Shown: piece after piece, positions 59,401-64,000 of the stretch | How the letters are laid out: every line of letters begins with the position of its first letter | Position numbering within the stretch: position 1 is the first letter of the stretch | NCBI RefSeq assembly: GCF_014651015.1 | Contig: NZ_BMWB01000012.1 | Span: 124,001 to 188,000, forward strand | DNA: 64,000 nucleotides | Direction: 5' to 3' | Origin: Streptomyces xantholiticus | GTDB taxonomy: Bacteria; Actinomycetota; Actinomycetes; Streptomycetales; Streptomycetaceae | Notes under the pieces: model-generated | The model's database searches: none | The model's input: only the letters and a program-made list of their open reading frames with translations | What the model was told of the DNA's origin: nothing | Made by a program: the position numbers and the translations under genes

Positions 59401-60721
59401 CGGCCCCGTGGAACGACGCCACCGGGGACAGCACGACGTCACGGAGCTGGTCCCCGGCAAGCCGGTCGACGAGCACCGGCGACGCCTCGCACACGCGCTC
59501 CAGAACCGGGAAGCGCCGCATGGCCTTCAGGAAGTCCAGCCGCAGAGCGAAGACCAGCCGCACCAGCGGCCCGCCGTCCGCGGTGCGCCACCCGGTCATG
59601 CCGACGAGCCGCTCGACCAAGGCGTCGGCTGCGTCCGGCGAACAGCGGAACAGCACCTCGAACTGATCGACGATCAGAAGGAGCTGAGTCGTTCCGGAGC
59701 GAGTGAGCAGCTCCCTGACGACCGGCGCGGCTGCTCCCTCCCGCAGCCGTCCGGCGAGCCGTTCGAGCCGTTCGAGCCAGTCGAGCGGCTCCGTCACGTC
59801 GCCCGTCGCGTTGAGCAACGGCAGCAGGGCGGAAGCGAGCATGAACTCCGCCCCCAGGGCGGGCTCCGGGACCAGCGAGGCGATGCTGTAGTCCCCGCGC
59901 CTGCGCAACTCGGGGACGAGACCGGCGTGGACGAGCGACGATTTGCCGACCCCGGACACCCCGATGACCGGGACGACCGACGACCTGGTGACCGCCTCGG
60001 TCAGCGACTTGATCTGCTCGGACCGCCCGAAGTAGTGGACGGCGTCCTGCTCCCGGAACGATTTCAGTCCACGGAACGGCGACGGCAGCGCGGCATGGCG
60101 ACGCAGTTCGGGGTGAACCTCCAACAGTACGTCGGCGGTGATGGCGTAAGCCGCCCGCTGGAGAAACCGCCCGTCGGTGGCGACGACCATGCCCACCACG
60201 CCCTTGAACCGCTCGTCCCACAGCGGCGTGCCACTGAAGCCCTGCCGGATCCCGCAGGCGCCAGTGCTCTCGAACTGCAGCCAGCCCCGGCCGCGGTCGT
60301 CCACGATCGTGCCCAGCGACCAGACACCCTCGTCGTCGCCGGCCGGGAAGCCGAAGGCCCGGAACGGGTGGCCGCGCACTGTCTCCACGTCCAGCAGCCG
60401 CACGGGCTCGGCCCCAGCCGGCGGGTCCTCGTCGAGCGCGAGGACGGCGATGTCGCCCGAGCCGTCCTCCGCGACAGGTACGTGCGCGACGAGCCGGGCG
60501 GTCTGCAGGCGTGCCGCCCGCCCGGCGAGCGGAAAGTCCAGATCGACGGTGAGCCCCGTCGCGAGCGGGCTCCGCTCCCGCTCCCCGGCGACGGCCGACA
60601 CGACATGGGCGCAGGTAAGCACGGTCCTCGGGCCGGCCAGAAAGCCCGCGCCCTGCGGTGAGGCCCACGCGCCGCGCGACCACAGGCGCACGATACCGGG
60701 GTTGGGCACAGGTCCGGGCAC
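56477..60721 (-). CDS. Trypsin-like protease / STAND NTPase / WD40 protein
   Basis: A 1414-residue signalling protein. Domains in order: trypsin-like serine protease with the triad H39 (TCAHVV), D90 (GSGDIAVLAL) and S163 (GFSGTPLW); STAND NTPase with P-loop GVSGVGKSS (about 254-262) and Walker B LLLIVDQFEVLF; a helical winged region; a membrane-like segment at about 660-685; then a WD40 propeller (about 730-1380). All key residues look intact. Such trypsin-STAND proteins are considered sensors that activate a protease effector in bacterial conflict or defence. It lies 19 bp downstream of a Trypco1 gene. Confidence 0.9.
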   Translation of the reverse strand: MPGPVPNPGIVRLWSRGAWASPQGAGFLAGPRTVLTCAHVVSAVAGERERSPLATGLTVDLDFPLAGRAARLQTARLVAHVPVAEDGSGDIAVLALDEDPPAGAEPVRLLDVETVRGHPFRAFGFPAGDDEGVWSLGTIVDDRGRGWLQFESTGACGIRQGFSGTPLWDERFKGVVGMVVATDGRFLQRAAYAITADVLLEVHPELRRHAALPSPFRGLKSFREQDAVHYFGRSEQIKSLTEAVTRSSVVPVIGVSGVGKSSLVHAGLVPELRRRGDYSIASLVPEPALGAEFMLASALLPLLNATGDVTEPLDWLERLERLAGRLREGAAAPVVRELLTRSGTTQLLLIVDQFEVLFRCSPDAADALVERLVGMTGWRTADGGPLVRLVFALRLDFLKAMRRFPVLERVCEASPVLVDRLAGDQLRDVVLSPVASFHGAVRFEDRLAERLLSDAGRSPGALPLLEFTLTLLWERQRQGVLGHAAYEEIGRVAGALATHAERIVEERLGDVRAEVRRLFVQLVRPGDGGLDNPVDTGRTARRPELDPACWKTAQLLAIQRLVHLDRASDGVETVSLAHEALLEHWPALRSWVDADRDFRSWQEHLRERIARWKQSARDRALLMRGSELKQAQQWLRDRPDDIPECERAYLQASLDWRRRRRSRKAVVATAVVAAMGTLAGVGLYSVRGSKAAEFSAGLVQQAQREAGSHREKAALLSVAAWRTAPTQQARDNLFARYLAEAPYDAVLPAGGAVAETALDDSGRIVAVRTDAGRLSVWRVGAPGGPSLIVRMDGVSAVAVSPDGTRLALGGDGNRVRVWDLRRGRTLLTLQAATSTASTDQAVDELRFDRTGRRLLAHPPRDDTAQVWDLDRPSARPVALEPIAERTSNGFVFDVDGTHVVASDPLGHRAWDARTGRLTADVSLLEPDLVPGPRPVTAECANDKWRLSDVSAGRSDPHLFQGLPCSSKSDVVGELVGVSDHIVLARENGAVTVHDAATGQRLSVLAEDGTKGRYTRYSLAVASRRIAFDRGTEVLVTTAPAPGSLATAEMFVWGGADTGRLDEEAAHFSPSGRYLVTIGVGGAVAVWDPTTGRRIAAIGASGYQASARLAFDAEEKTLAVHEAGQSVTLYSLPSLQVRRRMHVDAPLGSRPWDAKVSGLGFTRRGRLVALVGGGVSQWDVKTGREVGGALLFREDSAVDRRRYATTLAADPGSERIAVTTPDLRGVEVWDLRDRRRATVLVPGFRAPLADQDAVRFSRDGRRLLLVGKDGSAEVWDAGSGRRETAVPADAARTTAFLSTSDETVSVRPGMVERWGPGGLSAQTRMPAPAHVRAVVPSPDGERLLLSVPLNTARGTKPGLLQETGAVFQLRQASASDWAAELCLRVTRDISQEDLVTVQYGMPERVLLGVRACGDQ

Positions 60722-60740
60722 CGCTACGCCCGCCGCGCCC

Positions 60741-61118
60741 TCAGCCCGTCACGGCGCCGTTGCGCGCGGCAACGACCTGGGTCACCGGCACGGCCTCCGG
60801 CCGCTGCTTGTCCCACTCCATGGTGAGGGTGAGCGACCCCTCACCAGCGGTCTTGGCGAGAAAGACGCCCGCCTCCGCCGACAGCTTCAGCCCGAGCTCC
60901 AGAGTGATCCTGTCCGGCTGCCGCGGCATGTCCGCCACCTTGCCGAGCACCGCGTGCGCTGCCTCCCGGACACTCTCCAGACCCCGCTCCAACGTCTCCG
61001 ACGCCTCAGCCACCATCCCACCGGACCTGGCCACCCTGACCACCGCCTGCGGGCCGTCATCGACCTCGACCAGCACAGAACCGCCACTCTCCAGTGGCAC
61101 CCTGAGTAATTCGGGCAT
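60741..61118 (-). CDS. Trypco1 (CU044_2847-type) protein
   Basis: A 125-residue protein with an N-terminal beta strand region (MPELLRVPLESGGSVLVEVD), a central helix (ASETLERGLESVREAAHAVL) and a C-terminal strand pair (ITLELGLKLSAEAGVFLAKT). This is the trypsin-co-occurring domain type 1. It lies directly upstream of the trypsin-STAND gene on the same strand, with a GAGGGGG ribosome site. The domain is described as a partner of such proteases; it may present the activating signal or be a substrate, by inference. Confidence 0.83.
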   Translation of the reverse strand: MPELLRVPLESGGSVLVEVDDGPQAVVRVARSGGMVAEASETLERGLESVREAAHAVLGKVADMPRQPDRITLELGLKLSAEAGVFLAKTAGEGSLTLTMEWDKQRPEAVPVTQVVAARNGAVTG

Positions 61119-61198
61119 CGAGTCCCCCTCCGCCACATACCCCGTGCGATGCGTGAACCCTAGCGCCGGCGAGAGGCGTTCGTGACGACATCGGCCAT

Positions 61199-61537
61199 TC
61201 AGCACCCGGCGACTGTGGCGCGACGGCGGAGGCACAGGCCCCGTCCCGTGCTGGTGTACCACTGGGTGGCCGGCACGGTGGCGAGTCCGATCTCGACAAG
61301 ATGGCCGCCGTAGTAGATCGGGACGGCGCCGGTGCGCAGATCGGCAGTGGCGAAGCCAGTGCCGGGCGGGGGAGTCGCGTACAGGGGCCCGGCCCGTACG
61401 GCGTGGGCCGCTCGCGCGACCAGGAGGCCTCGGCTGTCGGGCTCGTTGGCGTGGGTGGCACACCGACAAGGCGCACCGGCGCCGGGACCCGGACCTGCAC
61501 TCTTCCGTAGCAGCTGCAATGCTCCGAGCAGCCGCAA
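61199..61537 (-). pseudogene. Possible decayed small gene
   Basis: The minus strand has a coding-like C-terminal stretch (GFATADLRTGAVPIYYGGHL) with strong third-position G/C bias, ending at 61199. An upstream piece in another frame (CGCTTGGTQPGHHGY, then IHMHLRRGER, about 61560-61650) resembles the small Cys/His 'HLRRGE' proteins of Streptomyces. The two cannot be joined without a frame change. I list it as a probable remnant. Confidence 0.35.
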
Positions 61538-61702
61538 CTGCCGCTCGGAGTCGAGCGGGCCCGGGCAGGAGACGCTCGCCCCGTCGGAGGTGCATGTGGA
61601 TGGCGTAGCCGTGGTGACCTGGTTGCGTGCCGCCGGTCGTGCACCCGCACAGCATCGGCGTTTCGATGATCGTGACTGCCGCCGCTTGACGGCCGCCGCA
61701 GG

Positions 61703-62383
61703 TCAGTGATTCGCCCGTGTTCGCCTGGCCAACCAAGCGGTGATGAGTGCCGCGCTCCCCATCACGATCGTGCGGGTGCCCGGGTCTCTGGCGCCGGCCC
61801 GGAACATGTCGCGAGCCCGGTCGAATGCGCTCAGCGGGACTCCCGCCACGGCGTTGCCGGGCGGTCGGCGGGCAACGGCGGGGTGGGGGTGTGTGGGGGC
61901 GGTGCGTCGGACCGTTTCCCACGTCGTACCCAGATGACGCAGGCGGGCGCGGTCGTGGTCCACTGCCTCCTGCAGTCGTGGCAGGAGCAGTTCCTCCTCC
62001 TCGCGAATGTCCTGCCGTATGAGGGAGAAGGCCTGCTCGACGAGCTCGTCATGGCGGGGGTCGGCGGGGGCGGTGCGTTCGATTGCGGCGACCAGGTTGT
62101 TGATTTCCTGGTGCTCCTGTTCGACTCGCGAGGTCAGTTCCTCGCCGTCCTGCGCGAGCCGCCGCAGCGTGGGCCACAGCACGGTCTCCTCGGCGAAGGC
62201 GTGGCTGAAGGTGAGCTGGATGATGTCCTCCAGCGTTTGCTGCCGCCCTTCTACCGCTTGGCTGCCCGCCGTATAGAGGTTCATGAGGCGGTCGAGCTCG
62301 GCGTGGTCACGCCGCTGCCGGACGAGGACGCTGGCCTCGCCGCCGAGCTCCTCGACGCTCTGCTGTGTGATGGAGGGAGACAT
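61703..62383 (-). CDS. Hemerythrin HHE domain-containing protein
   Basis: A 226-residue protein. A helical HHE-type domain (about 20-155) holds the usual His/Glu ligand stretches: RRDHAELDRLM, FSHAFAEETVLWP and VEQEHQEINNL; the last ligand helix reads DIREEEELLLP, where a glutamate stands in place of histidine. A C-terminal region ends with one hydrophobic segment and basic residues (MGSAALITAWLARRTRANH). It may sense or scavenge O2/NO or bind iron. ATG 62383 follows AAGGAGG. Confidence 0.85.
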   Translation of the reverse strand: MSPSITQQSVEELGGEASVLVRQRRDHAELDRLMNLYTAGSQAVEGRQQTLEDIIQLTFSHAFAEETVLWPTLRRLAQDGEELTSRVEQEHQEINNLVAAIERTAPADPRHDELVEQAFSLIRQDIREEEELLLPRLQEAVDHDRARLRHLGTTWETVRRTAPTHPHPAVARRPPGNAVAGVPLSAFDRARDMFRAGARDPGTRTIVMGSAALITAWLARRTRANH

Positions 62384-62550
62384 CGGGGCCTCCTTTGCCC
62401 GTGTGGTGAGCCGCCGCTTCCGGCGTCGAGGCGCGCGTCCATACCGGCCGAACGAAGTACCCCGCCACGGCCACGACCGCTCATGAATGCCAGAGGTCAC
62501 GAGATGCCTGAGGCGATGTCTTCCGCAGGACAAGGCAAGCAATGGACGGG

Positions 62551-63000
62551 TCAGCGGCGTGGGGTCGGCTTCGTTCGGCGGGTCAGCAGGAAGCCGAGGG
62601 CGATCATGCCGATGCCGAGGACGAAGTGGAGCCAGTTGTCGGCGTTGTTGAGGGGGACGAAGTTGGCGGCGCTGTCATGGTCGATGAACAGGCCGTACAG
62701 CCACAGGGCCAGGTAGACGACCCCGCCGCCGACGAGGTAGGTGCGGGCGGTTGAGGCGGCCCCGGCCATGGCGATGCCGGCGATACCGAACAGCAGGTGC
62801 ACGAGATTGTGCAGGATCGATACCTGGAACAGGCCCAGCAGCTCGGCCTGCGAGTGATGCTCGGCGAATTCCATCGTGTCGTAGTTGGTGGTGATCCCCG
62901 GGACGAAGCCGAGAACGCCGACGAGAAGGAACACCACGCCGACGAGCATCGCGGCCTGCTGAACGGGTGACCTGGCCAAAGAGGTGCGGGGTGTGGTCAT
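62551..63000 (-). CDS. DUF4383 domain membrane protein
   Basis: A 149-residue protein with four membrane helices (MLVGVVFLLVGVLGFVPG; LHNLVHLLFGIAGIAMAG; YLVGGGVVYLALWLYGLF; WLHFVLGIGMIALGFLL). The histidine-containing HNLVH and NWLHF segments are typical of DUF4383. The function is unknown. It is separately encoded, 167 bp upstream of the hemerythrin-like gene. Confidence 0.87.
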   Translation of the reverse strand: MTTPRTSLARSPVQQAAMLVGVVFLLVGVLGFVPGITTNYDTMEFAEHHSQAELLGLFQVSILHNLVHLLFGIAGIAMAGAASTARTYLVGGGVVYLALWLYGLFIDHDSAANFVPLNNADNWLHFVLGIGMIALGFLLTRRTKPTPRR

Positions 63001-63125
63001 GACATTACCCCTCGGGGTTCGTCGCCTTGCTGCCGGTTCCGCGAGTACCCACGGCCTCTCAAGGCAAGCTTGTCAGCCTCGGCTGCTGCCCAAGGTAGGA
63101 CGGTCTTACCGCGCGGCCGGGGGCC

Positions 63126-64000
63126 TCATGCCCTGTGCGTCGGCCTGAGGCCCTTGCCTTTGTCGGTGCGTCCACGGGCGGCGTCAGCTCCGGCCGGCAT
63201 GCCTCCGGCCCACGGTTCCAGACGTCGCAGACCGGGTGTGAGGGCGAGGGTGACCGCGGCAGAGGCGGCGGCCATCACGGTCATGGCGGTAGCGGGTGAG
63301 CTGAGCTGCGCGATGCCGCCTGCGGCCGCCGCGGCTACGCCCTGCATGGTGAACATCCCTGAGTGGTGCAGTCCGAAGGCGTGACCCCTCAGCTCGCTCG
63401 GGGTCAGGGACATCAGGCGTTCCTGGAGCAGCAGGTTGGCGGAGAAGCCGATCGACCCCACGGTCACGGCTGCGAGTGCCACGGGCAGCGCAGGGTGCAG
63501 GACGAATATCAGGTACGGGGCGGCGAGCAACAGCAGTAGTGGCGGCGCACCGAATCTGTCGCGCCAGTGCCCGGGCAGGAAGCGGCCGGTCAGGGTGTCT
63601 CCCGCCAGCATGCCCAGCGCGGCGGCGGCGAACAGGAGCCCCGCATGGCGTGGTGCGTAGGAGACGTAGAGGGACTCGCAACCGACGACGAGTCCGTTGG
63701 GCACCCACAGGGCGAGGTAGACGCGGCGCCGGGGTTTCGCGGCCCACAGGCGCGCGTTGGTCCGCCAGGTCTCGCTCGCGGACGGACGGCCTTCGGCGCG
63801 TGGCGGCCGTCTCGAGAGGCCGATGAGGGCGACGGCCGCGGCGACGACGTAAAGGGAGGCGCCGGTGAGCAGGGCCCCGCGCGGCGCCAGGACGTTGACG
63901 AGTACGCCGCCGACGGCGTAACCGCAGATCTGCAGACTTCCCGCGCACATGTTGAGCACCGAACGGCCGAGCAGGTAGCCCTCCGCGGGCAGGATCTCCG
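63126..64000 (-). CDS. MFS transporter, C-terminal part (cut by window edge)
   Basis: At least 291 codons are visible, continuing past the right edge of the window. Eight or nine hydrophobic helices and the loop between helices 6 and 7 (RPPRAEGRPSASETWRTNAR) fit the C-terminal two-thirds of a major facilitator. The first visible residues (PAEGYLLGRSVLNM) are in a cytoplasmic loop before helix 5 or so. The substrate is unknown. Confidence 0.85.
   Translation of the reverse strand, partial: EILPAEGYLLGRSVLNMCAGSLQICGYAVGGVLVNVLAPRGALLTGASLYVVAAAVALIGLSRRPPRAEGRPSASETWRTNARLWAAKPRRRVYLALWVPNGLVVGCESLYVSYAPRHAGLLFAAAALGMLAGDTLTGRFLPGHWRDRFGAPPLLLLLAAPYLIFVLHPALPVALAAVTVGSIGFSANLLLQERLMSLTPSELRGHAFGLHHSGMFTMQGVAAAAAGGIAQLSSPATAMTVMAAASAAVTLALTPGLRRLEPWAGGMPAGADAARGRTDKGKGLRPTHRA

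Noticed and set aside
1..64000. CRISPR arrays, tRNA or rRNA genes
   Set aside because: No regularly spaced repeats and no cloverleaf-like or rRNA-like sequence was noticed on reading; a tRNA scan and repeat finder would settle it.

Overview
The window is high-GC actinobacterial DNA and most likely comes from a Streptomyces or close relative. The evidence is the strong G/C third-position bias, frequent GTG and TTG starts, ATGA/GTGA translational coupling, and many protein families typical of Streptomyces (DUF5947, DUF6084, DUF6893, DUF6400, DrrAB-type exporters, a trypsin-STAND-WD40 protein). The assignment rests on recognition of the sequence only; no database search was run.

Layout. 0-4 kb (minus strand): a branched-chain amino acid/amide type ABC importer (livG-livF-livH-livM and a lipoprotein binding protein cut by the window edge). 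It is divergent from a PucR-type regulator coupled to a TetR regulator. 6-9 kb: a second TetR regulator and a DUF485/sodium-solute symporter pair, linked by two copies of the same 15-bp palindrome. 9.5-12.8 kb: an ArsR-like pseudogene, then a LysR regulator divergent from an M20 peptidase and a lipoprotein. 13.3-28.9 kb: the core of the window, a complete high-affinity (group 1h, formerly group 5) [NiFe]-hydrogenase locus. It holds hypX, small and large subunits, NifU-like, DUF5947, DUF6084, an unrecognised 467-residue protein, the endopeptidase, a 38-residue DUF6893 peptide, then hypA-B-F-C-D-E. 28.9-31.3 kb: two overlapping small genes, a GlxA-type AraC regulator and a DUF3291 protein. 31.8-33.5 kb: two tandem secreted RTX-type repeat proteins. 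34.1-37.8 kb: a GNAT/ATP-grasp fusion convergent and overlapping with an adenylation-domain protein carrying a C-terminal membrane module. 38-45 kb: a broken GH15 gene, a membrane GGDEF/EAL protein and a stretch of gene remains (SDR, aminoglycoside kinase and IS701 transposase fragments) around an orphan CdiI-type immunity gene. 45-51.4 kb: two hypothetical proteins, a class 3 lipase with IPT repeats and a Tat-exported FAD oxidoreductase. 52-55.6 kb: a ribbon-helix-helix regulator, DUF4097 protein and DrrAB-type ABC exporter, preceded by a helically phased array of GGYGCCA heptamers. 55.9-61.1 kb: a lipoprotein, a 1414-residue trypsin-STAND-WD40 protein and its Trypco1 partner. 61-64 kb: hemerythrin, DUF4383 and a partial MFS transporter.

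How it works together. The hydrogenase locus encodes everything expected for aerobic scavenging of trace hydrogen. HypABEFCD and HypX build the Ni-Fe(CN)2CO centre, HypX offering an oxygen-compatible route to the CO ligand, and the protease trims the large subunit. Several conserved accessory proteins have no known role. The best candidates for undescribed biology are these dark hydrogenase accessories, the ATP-grasp/adenylation-membrane pair at 34-38 kb, the Trypco1/trypsin-STAND conflict module, and the two regulatory repeat systems (TetR palindromes and GGYGCCA array).
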